DNA of 64,000 nt from an uncultured Prevotellaceae bacterium (GTDB taxonomy: Bacteria; Bacteroidota; Bacteroidia; Bacteroidales; Bacteroidaceae): assembly GCA_902776935.1 (NCBI GenBank), contig CACYRS010000002.1, forward strand, positions 1 to 64,000, in the 5' to 3' direction. Shown here one piece after another: positions 34,543-42,454 of this stretch. The notes under the pieces are model-generated. The model did not search any database. It had not been told where the DNA came from and saw nothing but the letters and a program-made list of their open reading frames with translations. Every line of letters starts with the position of its first letter. The stretch's first letter is position 1. Both the position numbers and the translations under genes were made by a program.

Positions 34543-36240
34543 ATGGCAACAGTTGACGACAAGAAAGTGATTTTCTCGATGGTTGGAGTGAGCAAGACCA
34601 TCCAGCAGAACCAGAAGCAAGTGCTCAAAAACATCTATCTCAGTTTCTTCTATGGAGCGAAGATCGGCATCATCGGTCTTAACGGTGCCGGTAAGTCTAC
34701 GCTCATGAAGATTATCGCAGGCCTCGACCAGCAGTATCATGGCAATGTGGTGTGGAGTCCCGGCTATTCAGTCGGCTATCTGCCACAGGACCCTCCTCTC
34801 AATGAGGAAAAGACGGTAAAGGAGAACGTGATGGAGGGTGTGCAGCATGTCTATGACGCACTTGCTGAATACGACGAGATAAACGTTAAGTTCGGACTTC
34901 CCGAGTATTACGAAGACCCCGACAAGATGGACAAGCTCATGCAGCGCCAGGCTGAACTGCAGGATATCATCGACTCTACCGATGCCTGGAACATGGACTC
35001 GAAGCTAGACCGCGCTATGGCGGCTCTCAACTGCCCTCCAGGCGATTGGAACGTCAAGAATCTCTCCGGCGGCGAGCGTCGTCGCGTGGCTCTCTGCCGG
35101 CTGTTGCTACAGAAACCCGACGTGCTCCTTCTCGACGAGCCTACCAACCATCTCGATGCCGAGAGTATCGACTGGCTGGAGCAGCATCTGCAGCAGTATG
35201 AGGGAACGGTAATCGCAGTAACCCACGACCGATATTTCCTCGACGATGTGGCAGAGTGGATTCTCGAGCTGGACCGTGGCGAGGGCATCCCCTGGAAGGG
35301 TAATTACTCTTCATGGCTTGAGCAGAAGAGTCAGCGGCTGGCTCAGGAGGAGAAGACAGCATCCAAGCGCCGCAAGACCCTCGAGCGCGAGCTGGAGTGG
35401 GTTCGCATGGCTCCCAAGGCCCGTCATGCCAAGGGTAAGGCCCGTCTGAACTCTTACGAGATGATGCTCAACGAGGAGCAGAAACAGAAGGAGGAGAAGC
35501 TCGAGATATTCATCCCCAACGGTCCTCGCCTGGGCAACAAGGTCATCGAGGCTGAGCATGTGGCGAAGTCGTATCCTGAGAAGCTGCTGTTCAATGACCT
35601 CAACTTCAATCTGCCCCCGAACGGCATCGTGGGAGTGATAGGTCCCAACGGTGCCGGAAAGACCACTTTGTTCCGTCTGATCATGGGTCTTGAGCAGGCT
35701 GATGCGGGCTCTTTTGCGGTAGGCGAGACGGTAAAACTTTCTTACGTCGACCAGCAGCATAAGGACATCGATCCCGCGAAGTCGGTCTATGAGGTTGTGT
35801 CGCAAGGCAATGAGACAATCCGCATGGGAGGCAAGGATATCAATGTGCGTGCCTATCTGTCGCGTTTCAACTTCAGTGGAGCCGACCAGGAGAAGAAGTG
35901 TGCCGTGCTCTCCGGTGGTGAGCGTAATCGTCTGCATCTGGCAATAGCCCTTAAACAAGAAGGTAACGTGTTGCTCTTGGATGAGCCTACTAACGATATC
36001 GATGTCAATACATTACGTGCCTTAGAGGAAGGTCTTGAGGCATTTGCCGGATGTGCTGTGATAATAAGCCACGACCGCTGGTTCCTGGATCGTATCTGTA
36101 CGCATATCTTAGCCTTTGAGGGCGAGGGTAGTGTGTTCTATTTCGAGGGGAATTATAGCGAGTACGAGAGTAATAAAGCGCAACGCCTTGGTCTTGAAGA
36201 ACCCAAGCGCGTGCGTTATCGCAAGCTCATGGAAGAGTAG
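34543..36240 (+). CDS. ettA: Energy-dependent translational throttle protein EttA (ABC-F)
   Basis: A 565-residue twin-ABC ATPase of the EttA type, which binds the ribosomal E site and gates elongation according to ATP/ADP. First Walker A GLNGAGKSTLMK and signature LSGGERRRVALC; second Walker A GPNGAGKTTLFR and LSGGERNRLHLA; Walker [12 protein letters not shown] and LLLDEPTNDID. The P-site tRNA-interaction linker between the domains is present (ELEWVRMAPKARHAKGKAR). The GYLPQDPPLNEEKTVKENVM block is strongly EttA-like. Start chosen at 34543 because a promoter box lies upstream. Monocistronic; the scar region starts right after its stop. Confidence 0.93.
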   Translation: MATVDDKKVIFSMVGVSKTIQQNQKQVLKNIYLSFFYGAKIGIIGLNGAGKSTLMKIIAGLDQQYHGNVVWSPGYSVGYLPQDPPLNEEKTVKENVMEGVQHVYDALAEYDEINVKFGLPEYYEDPDKMDKLMQRQAELQDIIDSTDAWNMDSKLDRAMAALNCPPGDWNVKNLSGGERRRVALCRLLLQKPDVLLLDEPTNHLDAESIDWLEQHLQQYEGTVIAVTHDRYFLDDVAEWILELDRGEGIPWKGNYSSWLEQKSQRLAQEEKTASKRRKTLERELEWVRMAPKARHAKGKARLNSYEMMLNEEQKQKEEKLEIFIPNGPRLGNKVIEAEHVAKSYPEKLLFNDLNFNLPPNGIVGVIGPNGAGKTTLFRLIMGLEQADAGSFAVGETVKLSYVDQQHKDIDPAKSVYEVVSQGNETIRMGGKDINVRAYLSRFNFSGADQEKKCAVLSGGERNRLHLAIALKQEGNVLLLDEPTNDIDVNTLRALEEGLEAFAGCAVIISHDRWFLDRICTHILAFEGEGSVFYFEGNYSEYESNKAQRLGLEEPKRVRYRKLMEE

Positions 36241-36280
36241 GGTGGTGATGATAAGTAAGGTGGTTGCCAATTACTGACAA

Positions 36281-36470
36281 CCAGGTGATCTGGATAGCTG
36301 TGTCAGCCAGCTCGTCCTTTATATCCTGTGATGGCCTGGCAGAGCCACAGAGTGACCTTCGGTTGCCCACGCCATGATTATCTCTCCGGCTGCATCACGT
36401 AGCGATAAACTCCTGGATCTTCTTTGCTAAATTTAATCTTCTTCTCTACTGCTTTTACTTTCAATGCCAT
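36281..36470 (-). pseudogene. HU-family DNA-binding protein gene with two internal deletions
   Basis: On the minus strand from ATG 36468-36470 the frame reads MALKVKAVEKKIKFSKEDPG and continues to YRYVMQP before a stop (36378). These residues are the N-terminus of a Bacteroidota HU-like protein. In another frame comes AGEIIMAWATEGHSVALPG (from about 36387), the middle of the same protein, and in a third frame DIKDELADTAIQITW (36325-36281), its C-terminal part. The order is kept, while two stretches of roughly 35-40 residues each are missing. This is one HU gene damaged by two frameshifting deletions. It still has a perfect promoter at 36638-36668. HU genes of this type often sit on mobile islands with VapE-like genes. 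Confidence 0.75.
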
Positions 36471-36637
36471 AATTCTCTTCCTTTCTTTTCTTTAAATTAT
36501 TAATAGATCGTCTTACTTTTTTACTGCTTCTGAATCAGACTCTGTTTTTGGCTTTCCCTATGAAACACTTATCCGCGCGCTTGATAATTTTTGTTCCCTA
36601 GTTAGGCCGCAAATTTCACCTTTTTTCTTTGACAATG

Positions 36638-36668
36638 CAAAGGTACGAATATTTCATCGCTCCTCAAA
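36638..36668 (-). promoter_or_regulatory. Intact promoter of the broken HU gene
   Basis: On the minus strand TTTG (36665-36668), 19 bases, TACCTTTG (36638-36645): full consensus. The leader of about 160 bases to the HU ATG is unusually long for this genome. Confidence 0.65.
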
Positions 36669-36730
36669 TCAAATCGCCAAAATCGATATGTTTTGAGGCT
36701 ATTTTTCGTGTAGTTCCTATGCACCCTATT

Positions 36731-36785
36731 AAACCACCCAAAACGTGACTTTGTGACGTGTGACGTTGTGACGTTTTGGTGGTTT
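36731..36785. repeat. Palindrome containing three TGTGACG direct repeats
   Basis: AAACCACC(C)AAAACGT at the left pairs with ACGTTTTGGTGGTTT at the right. Inside, TGTGACG occurs three times in direct order at 36752-36758, 36759-36765 and 36767-36773, spaced iteron-like. Together with the inverted copies at 36937-36965 it frames an AT-rich core. Confidence 0.8.
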
Positions 36786-36807
36786 TGAAAAGTTCAAAAC
36801 CATGACT

Positions 36808-36867
36808 AAAGAATATATATAATATATTTATTATATATATTTAATTAATATAAATATTAATAATAAT
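36808..36867. other. AT-rich core between inverted repeat sets
   Basis: About 60 bases composed almost only of A and T (TATATATAATATATTTATTA-like). It lies between two oppositely oriented TGTGACG triplets. Such easily melted DNA flanked by iterons is the usual architecture of replication origins or of strong AT-rich regulatory regions. Confidence 0.6.
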
Positions 36868-36930
36868 CTCTTTCTATCTTCGAGTCAACCAAATCAGGAA
36901 ATTGAAATCCCCCTGATCACTAAAAAATCG

Positions 36931-36965
36931 CCAAAACGTCACACGTCACAAATCACATCGTCACA
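36931..36965. repeat. Three inverted copies of the TGTGACG repeat
   Basis: CGTCACA occurs at 36937-36943, 36944-36950 and 36959-36965, the reverse complement of the triplet at 36752-36773. The preceding CCAAAA also mirrors the TTTTGG of the left set. Confidence 0.8.
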
Positions 36966-37104
36966 TGCAAAATTGAGGCTGGTAGTATTAAACTATCGAA
37001 TGACAATTTCTGCAAACTGATAGAGTTTTGTGGATATTATGCTCCAGAAATATATTTGGCGAGATTATTTGAATATCAGCATATTACGTCATATATATGG
37101 AGCA

Positions 37105-37130
37105 GTATCGGGGATTTGAAGCCCTCACTT
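37105..37130 (+). repeat. Inverted copy of the tRNA-Ser 3' end (possible attachment-site relic)
   Basis: These 26 bases match, in opposite orientation, the T-arm and acceptor 3' side of tRNA-Ser at 37181-37206 in 24 of 26 positions. Tyrosine integrases commonly use tRNA 3' ends as attachment sites. Here the copy is inverted rather than direct, and the two arms could also pair as a large stem with a 50-base loop. Confidence 0.7.
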
Positions 37131-37176
37131 GAACGCAAAAAAGAGTCCCACAATGTTACTTGTAGAACTCCTTTGG

Positions 37177-37264
37177 CGGAAAGTGAGGGATTCAAACCCC
37201 CGATACCCGGAAAGGGTATACCGGATTTCGAGTCCAGCGCATTCGGTCACTCTGCCAACTTTCC
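37177..37264 (-). tRNA. tRNA-Ser (CGA)
   Basis: An 88-base class II tRNA on the minus strand. The acceptor is GGAAAGT / ACTTTCC with discriminator G, the anticodon stem-loop is CTGGA-CTCGAAA-TCCGG with anticodon CGA, and the long variable arm (TACCCTTTCCGGGTA) is typical of tRNA-Ser. The T-loop is TTTGAAT. CCA is not encoded. Confidence 0.93.
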
Positions 37265-37275
37265 TTTTGTGGGTG

Positions 37276-37307
37276 CAAAGGTAGCACAAAAAGCCGATAC
37301 CACCAAA
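37276..37307 (-). promoter_or_regulatory. Promoter of tRNA-Ser
   Basis: On the minus strand TTTG (37304-37307), 20 bases, then TACCTTTG (37276-37283), a few bases before the mature tRNA 5' end at 37264. It overlaps the end of the yigZ region. Confidence 0.7.
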
Positions 37308-37308
37308 T

Positions 37309-37893
37309 TTATTGGAAAGAAATTTTCGATAACTTATTGCGAAGCTGTTCTGCTTCAGTTTTGCGGATGCTCAGTTTTATCTCGCAGGTATTGTCGTAAG
37401 TCTGAGATACGATACGTGGATTCATCTCCTTTACAATACGCATCACATCGTTCATCATAGGGTAGGCGAAGGTGTAGGTGATGATCTCTTCCACCTGGCG
37501 CGTCTCTATCTCAGAATGTGCGATGGCATCGGAGGCTGCCTCTCGATAGGCTACGATGAGTCCGCTGGTGCCGAGGTTCACTCCACCGTAATAGCGAACC
37601 ACTACGATAAGGATATCTGTGAGTTCGTTGGAGTTGATCTGTCCGAGGATGGGCTTGCCTGCAGTAGATGAGGGCTCGCCATCGTCGTTGGCACGGAATT
37701 CGGTGCGCTCAGGACCAAGCATATAGGCATAGCAGACATGACGGGCATCGTAGTACTTCTTACGATATCCGGCAAGGAGGTCCTTAATCTCCTCGATGGT
37801 CTCTACATGATGAGCGAAGGCGAGGAACTTGCTACGCTTTTCTGTGTAGTATCCCTCGCCATCGCGCTTAAGTGTACGATATTCGTCGGTCAT
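37309..37893 (-). CDS. YigZ/IMPACT-family protein
   Basis: A 194-residue protein of the YigZ (IMPACT) family. The ATG at 37891-37893 (MTDEYRTLKRDGEGYYTEKR) fits the family. Signature blocks are FRANDDGEPSSTAGKPILGQ at about 68-87 and VVVRYYGGVNLGTSGLIVAY at about 97-116. A C-terminal ferredoxin-like domain follows. The human and yeast relatives inhibit the eIF2alpha kinase Gcn2; the bacterial role is unknown, possibly ribosome-associated. It is the last gene of the minus-strand run from lon and is separated from carB by a palindromic hairpin. Confidence 0.9.
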   Translation of the reverse strand: MTDEYRTLKRDGEGYYTEKRSKFLAFAHHVETIEEIKDLLAGYRKKYYDARHVCYAYMLGPERTEFRANDDGEPSSTAGKPILGQINSNELTDILIVVVRYYGGVNLGTSGLIVAYREAASDAIAHSEIETRQVEEIITYTFAYPMMNDVMRIVKEMNPRIVSQTYDNTCEIKLSIRKTEAEQLRNKLSKISFQ

Positions 37894-37901
37894 AACTATG
37901 A

Positions 37902-37927
37902 GTATATTCCCCGCGCGGGGGATATAC
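37902..37927. terminator. Palindromic hairpin after carB
   Basis: GTATATTCCCCGC / GCGGGGGATATAC is a 13-bp inverted repeat with no loop and one T-G pair, centred in the carB-yigZ gap. It lacks a good T-run, so it may stabilise mRNA ends rather than terminate. Confidence 0.5.
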
Positions 37928-37928
37928 A

Positions 37929-40900
37929 TTAATTATTGTATTCCTGCCAAGACTTGATCTTCACATCGTCGAGCGACATTGCGGTGAAGGCCTCGATGAA
38001 GGCCTTTGCCAGGCGGACGTTGGTCATCAGAGGAATGTTGTGGTCGATAGCACCACGACGGATCTTGTAACCATTGGTCAGCTCACGAGAGGTGTGGTTC
38101 TTTGGCACGTTGATTACCAAGCCAACCTTATGCTGAGAGATGAGATCCATCACGTTGTTATCGCCATCCTCATCAGGCCAAGCCACTGAGATAGCCTTCA
38201 CACCGTTGTCGTTGAAGAACTTAGCTGTACCGCCAGTAGCGTAGATGGTGTAACCCTTCTTTGCCAGCTGCTGTGCAGGCTCGAGCAGGCTAACCTTACC
38301 CTTGGCACCACCAGAAGAGATGAGCACAGCATCCTTTGGAATAGTGTAGCCAGTGGCAATGAGTGAGTTGAGCAGGGCCTCGTTGAGGTCGTCGCCAAGA
38401 CATCCTACCTCACCGGTAGAGCTCATGTCTACACCAAGCACTGGGTCAGCGTTCTGCAGACGTGCGAATGAGAACTGAGAAGCCTTGACACCGATGCGGT
38501 CGATGTCGAACTCGCTCTTCTCAGGCTTCTGATAAGGAGCGTCTAGCATGATCTTAGTAGCTGTCTCGATGAAGTTACGTTTCAGAATCTTTGATACGAA
38601 TGGGAACGAACGAGATGCGCGCAGGTTACACTCGATAACCTTCACCTCGCGGTTCTTTGCCAGGAACTGGATGTTGAACGGACCAGAGATGTTGAGCTCA
38701 GCAGCAATCTTATAAGCAATCTTCTTGATCTGACGGATGGTAGAGAAGTAGATGTGCTGTGCTGGGAATACCATTGTGGCATCACCAGAGTGAACACCAG
38801 CATACTCTACGTGCTCAGAGATGGCGTACTCAACAACCTCACCCTTATCGGCTACAGCGTCGAACTCTATCTCCTTGGTTTCTGTCATGAACTTTGAAAC
38901 GACTACAGGGAACTCCTTGCTCACCTCAGTAGCCATGTTCAGGAAGCGGTGCAGCTCCTCCTCATCGTAACATACGTTCATCGCTGCTCCTGAGAGCACG
39001 TAAGAAGGACGTACGAGAACTGGATAGCCTACCTTATCGACAAATTCCTTGACATCGTCGAAGTTTGTAAGCGCACGCCATGCCGGCTGGTCGATACCAA
39101 GCTTGTCGAGCATTGCAGAGAACTTATCACGATTCTCAGCGCGGTCGATATTCACTGGAGATGTGCCAAGTACAGGTACGCCCTGACGATAGAGCTTCAT
39201 TGCGAGGTTGTTAGGAATCTGACCACCTACGGAAACGATGACTCCGCGAGGTGACTCAAGGTCGATGACATCGAGAACACGCTCCAGTGAGAGCTCGTCG
39301 AAGTAGAGACGGTCGCACATATCGTAGTCGGTAGACACTGTCTCTGGGTTGTAGTTGATCATGATTGACTTATAGCCAAGCTTACGGGCGGTGTTGATGG
39401 CGTTAACAGAACACCAGTCGAACTCTACTGAAGAACCGATGCGGTAAGCTCCTGAACCTAAGACTACTACAGACTTCTCGTTATTGTAATAGTTGATATC
39501 ATGAGCGGCTACATAATTCTCACCCTGAGGATTGCCGAAGGCAGGAGTGTGGGTGTAAGTGAAGTAGAGATAGTTGGTGAGTTCAGGATGCTCAGAGGCA
39601 ACGGTAGGTATGCGCTTTACAGAAGGCATGACGCCATGCTGTTTACGATACTTACGAACCTCGAGGTTCTCCTTCTCCATGTTGCTGCCCTGTGGCTTCA
39701 GTACGAAGCGGGCAATCTGGAAGTCGCTGAATCCGCAACGCTTAACCTCAAGCAGCAGCTCATCAGAGAGCTCATCCAGCTTATTATACTTCATCAACTC
39801 ATGCTTCAGGTCAACGATATGCTTCAGACGCTCAAGGAACCATACATCAATCTTTGTCAGTTCCTCGATACGTGCTACGGTGTAACCCTCTTCGAGAGCC
39901 TGGGCAACAGCGAAGATACGGAGGTCGGTAGGATTAGCAAGCTCCTCATCGAGATTGTCGAACTTAACATGGTCGTTGCCCACGAATCCGTGCATGCCCT
40001 GACCAATCATACGAAGACCCTTCTGGATCATCTCCTCGAAGCTACGGCCGATGCTCATGATCTCACCTACAGACTTCATGCTGGAACCAATCTGACGGCT
40101 TACGCCAGCGAACTTCGTGAGATCCCAACGAGGAATCTTACAGATCATATAGTCGAGGCTTGGTGCCACGTAGGCTGATGATGTGGTGCCCATCTCACCA
40201 ATCTGGTCGAGAGTGTAGCCAAGAGCAATCTTTGCTGCTACGAAGGCGAGAGGATAACCTGTGGCCTTGGAAGCAAGAGCAGAACTACGGCTCAGACGAG
40301 CATTGATCTCGATGATACGGTAGTCGTTGGTTTCTGCGTTGAAGGCGAACTGGATGTTACACTCACCCACGATGCCGAGGTGCTTGACACACTTGATGGT
40401 GATATCCTGCAGCATCTTAACCTGCTCTTCCTTCAGAGAGCATGTAGGAGCCACAACTATTGACTCACCGGTATGGATGCCGAGTGGGTCGAAGTTCTCC
40501 ATCGAGGCTACAGTGAAACAGCGGTCGTTGGCATCGCGGATGCACTCGAACTCAATCTCCTTCCATCCTTTAAGGCTCTCCTCAACAAGGATTTGAGGAG
40601 CGAAGGTGAATGCTGACTCTGCCAGCTCAACGAACTTCTTCTCGTCGGGACAGATACCTGAGCCAAGACCTCCAAGGGCGTAAGCAGAACGGATCATGAT
40701 AGGGAATCCGATCTCGTGAGCTGCTTTCAGAGCATCTTCCATCGACTCTACGGCGTGAGATACAGGAACCTTGAGATCTACCTCAGCGAGTTTCTTTACG
40801 AAGAGATCGCGATCTTCTGTGTTCATGATTGCCTCTACACTTGTGCCGAGTACCTCTACGCCATACTCCTTAAGAGTGCCGTTGAGATAGAGCTCTGTAC

Positions 40901-41189
40901 CACAGTTGAGGGCTGTCTGACCACCAAAAGCGAGAAGGATACCATCAGGACGCTCCTTCTTGATAATCTCAGTAACAAAGTGGGTATTTACCGGCTGGAA
41001 ATACACTTTGTCTGCGATACCCTCCGAGGTCTGGATGGTTGCAATGTTAGGGTTTACAAGCACACTCTTGATACCTTCTTCACGAAGGGCTTTCAGAGCC
41101 TGCGAACCAGAGTAATCAAACTCACCTGCTTGTCCAATCTTCAAGGCACCCGATCCGAGTACCAATACTTTCTTAAGTTCTTTCTTCAT
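37929..41189 (-). CDS. carB: Carbamoyl phosphate synthase large subunit
   Basis: A 1086-residue enzyme with two homologous halves. Each has an ATP-grasp domain (opening KKVLVLGSGALKIGQAGEFD and SVVVLGSGAYRIGSSVEFDW) that makes carbamoyl phosphate from bicarbonate, ammonia and two ATP. The C-terminal MGS-like domain (ISSGGAKGKVSLLEPAQQLA onward) would bind allosteric effectors. It feeds pyrimidine and arginine synthesis. The small subunit carA is not in the window. It lies 23 bases after the DEAD-helicase gene on the same strand. Confidence 0.97.
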   Translation of the reverse strand: MKKELKKVLVLGSGALKIGQAGEFDYSGSQALKALREEGIKSVLVNPNIATIQTSEGIADKVYFQPVNTHFVTEIIKKERPDGILLAFGGQTALNCGTELYLNGTLKEYGVEVLGTSVEAIMNTEDRDLFVKKLAEVDLKVPVSHAVESMEDALKAAHEIGFPIMIRSAYALGGLGSGICPDEKKFVELAESAFTFAPQILVEESLKGWKEIEFECIRDANDRCFTVASMENFDPLGIHTGESIVVAPTCSLKEEQVKMLQDITIKCVKHLGIVGECNIQFAFNAETNDYRIIEINARLSRSSALASKATGYPLAFVAAKIALGYTLDQIGEMGTTSSAYVAPSLDYMICKIPRWDLTKFAGVSRQIGSSMKSVGEIMSIGRSFEEMIQKGLRMIGQGMHGFVGNDHVKFDNLDEELANPTDLRIFAVAQALEEGYTVARIEELTKIDVWFLERLKHIVDLKHELMKYNKLDELSDELLLEVKRCGFSDFQIARFVLKPQGSNMEKENLEVRKYRKQHGVMPSVKRIPTVASEHPELTNYLYFTYTHTPAFGNPQGENYVAAHDINYYNNEKSVVVLGSGAYRIGSSVEFDWCSVNAINTARKLGYKSIMINYNPETVSTDYDMCDRLYFDELSLERVLDVIDLESPRGVIVSVGGQIPNNLAMKLYRQGVPVLGTSPVNIDRAENRDKFSAMLDKLGIDQPAWRALTNFDDVKEFVDKVGYPVLVRPSYVLSGAAMNVCYDEEELHRFLNMATEVSKEFPVVVSKFMTETKEIEFDAVADKGEVVEYAISEHVEYAGVHSGDATMVFPAQHIYFSTIRQIKKIAYKIAAELNISGPFNIQFLAKNREVKVIECNLRASRSFPFVSKILKRNFIETATKIMLDAPYQKPEKSEFDIDRIGVKASQFSFARLQNADPVLGVDMSSTGEVGCLGDDLNEALLNSLIATGYTIPKDAVLISSGGAKGKVSLLEPAQQLAKKGYTIYATGGTAKFFNDNGVKAISVAWPDEDGDNNVMDLISQHKVGLVINVPKNHTSRELTNGYKIRRGAIDHNIPLMTNVRLAKAFIEAFTAMSLDDVKIKSWQEYNN

Positions 41190-41212
41190 ATCGTTTTTGA
41201 GTTGTATATGAT

Positions 41213-42454
41213 TTATTTTTTTTTATTTCTTCTTTTTCCATTGCCCTTGCTGTGCCAGCGCCCGTTGCGCCTCGTGTTGTTCTTATGCTTCTGGCGCTTC
41301 ACATATTTAGGACCTTCGCCGATGCCCTCGGGTAGGGGAGTCTTGTCAACTTCTTTGCCAAGGAAATGCTCTATCGACTGAAAGCTGTACATGTCGGTAT
41401 CGCTGATGAAGGTTATTGCCACTCCATCTCTGTCGGCACGGGCAGTACGACCTATACGGTGTACATAGTCCTCTGCATCATGAGGCACATCGTAGTTGAT
41501 CACGATACGGATATCATCGATGTCGATGCCGCGGGCCACGATGTCGGTAGCCACAAGGACATCGGTCTTGCCTGACTTGAACTTGAACATCACCTCGTCG
41601 CGCTCCTGCTGTGTGAGGTCGCTGTGCATCTGGCCGCAATTGATATTCATCTTGCGAAGCTGACGGGCCACATCCTTCACCTTATCCTTCTTACCAGAGA
41701 AGATGATGACACGCTGAAGGTCGCCCGACTTGAAGAGCTGTTCGATGATCTTCAGCTTCTGAGGCTCGTAGCATACGTATGCACTCTGCCTGATTTTATC
41801 AGCAGGACGGCTAACGGCTATCTTCACCTCTACAGGGTCATGGAGCAGTGCTACTGCCAGTTCGCGGATCTTGGGAGGCATTGTGGCAGAGAACATAATC
41901 CTCTGGCATGACTTAGGCAGCTTAGTGACAATCTTCATTATATCGTCGATGAATCCCATGTCGAGCATACGATCAGCCTCGTCAAGAACAAAAAATGAGC
42001 ATCTCGACAAATCAAGATTACCCACTTTCAGATGACTAAGCAAACGGCCTGGAGTAGCTATCAATACATCAGCGCCTAATCTCATACCTTTCATCTCCTG
42101 TTCGTAACGCCCGCCATCGTTTCCTCCATAGACGGCAACAGACGATACGTCGTCGAGGTAATAGCCGAACCCTTGCATCGCCTGGTCTATCTGCTGGGCA
42201 AGTTCGCGTGTGGGTGACATTATTATGCAGTTGATAGCATCCTTGGGATAGTCGCCATCGTCGAGCTGCGAGAGGATGGGCAACAGATAGGCGGCCGTCT
42301 TGCCGGTACCCGTCTGTGCCACGCCCAGGACATCATACCCGTCGAGAATCTCTGGGATACAATGCTCCTGTATGGGCGTCATCTCATCGAAGTGCATGTC
42401 GTATAGCGCATCGAGAATGTTATCATTCAGATATGTTTCTTCAAACTTCATCAA
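41213..42454 (-). CDS. DEAD-box RNA helicase
   Basis: A 413-residue RhlE/DbpA-like helicase. The Q motif is MTPIQEHCIPEILDG, motif I AQTGTGKTAAYLLP, Ia PTRELAQQID, II DEADRMLD, III SATMPP, V ATDIVARGIDID and VI HRIGRTARAD. A short basic tail (KRQKHKNNTRRNGRWHSKGN) probably binds RNA. Roles in this class are ribosome assembly and mRNA decay. Its start overlaps the stop of the permease gene by 4 bases. Confidence 0.95.
   Translation of the reverse strand: MMKFEETYLNDNILDALYDMHFDEMTPIQEHCIPEILDGYDVLGVAQTGTGKTAAYLLPILSQLDDGDYPKDAINCIIMSPTRELAQQIDQAMQGFGYYLDDVSSVAVYGGNDGGRYEQEMKGMRLGADVLIATPGRLLSHLKVGNLDLSRCSFFVLDEADRMLDMGFIDDIMKIVTKLPKSCQRIMFSATMPPKIRELAVALLHDPVEVKIAVSRPADKIRQSAYVCYEPQKLKIIEQLFKSGDLQRVIIFSGKKDKVKDVARQLRKMNINCGQMHSDLTQQERDEVMFKFKSGKTDVLVATDIVARGIDIDDIRIVINYDVPHDAEDYVHRIGRTARADRDGVAITFISDTDMYSFQSIEHFLGKEVDKTPLPEGIGEGPKYVKRQKHKNNTRRNGRWHSKGNGKRRNKKK

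Larger units (their letters stand above)
36241..37176. other. Gene-poor stretch between ettA and tRNA-Ser, mobile-element scar
   Basis: These 936 bases hold no intact gene I can support. From left to right they contain the broken HU gene (36281-36470), its leader and promoter (to 36668), a palindrome with three direct repeats (36731-36785), a 60-base AT-only-like core, three inverted repeats (36937-36965) and an inverted copy of the tRNA-Ser 3' end (37105-37130). An open frame of 134 codons beginning at 37056 runs across the tRNA and shows no protein-like pattern. Confidence 0.6.

Noticed and set aside
36752-36965. CRISPR-like repeats
   Set aside because: The repeat unit is only 7 bases, copies adjoin without spacers and the second set is inverted; no cas genes are present.
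37056-37460. 134-codon plus-strand frame across tRNA-Ser
   Set aside because: It passes through a tRNA gene, its promoter and the end of yigZ, and has no protein-like features.
37902-37927. Perfect palindrome as an operator or recombination site
   Set aside because: Its position right after the carB stop and GC-rich centre fit an mRNA-end hairpin better; no recombinase gene is nearby.
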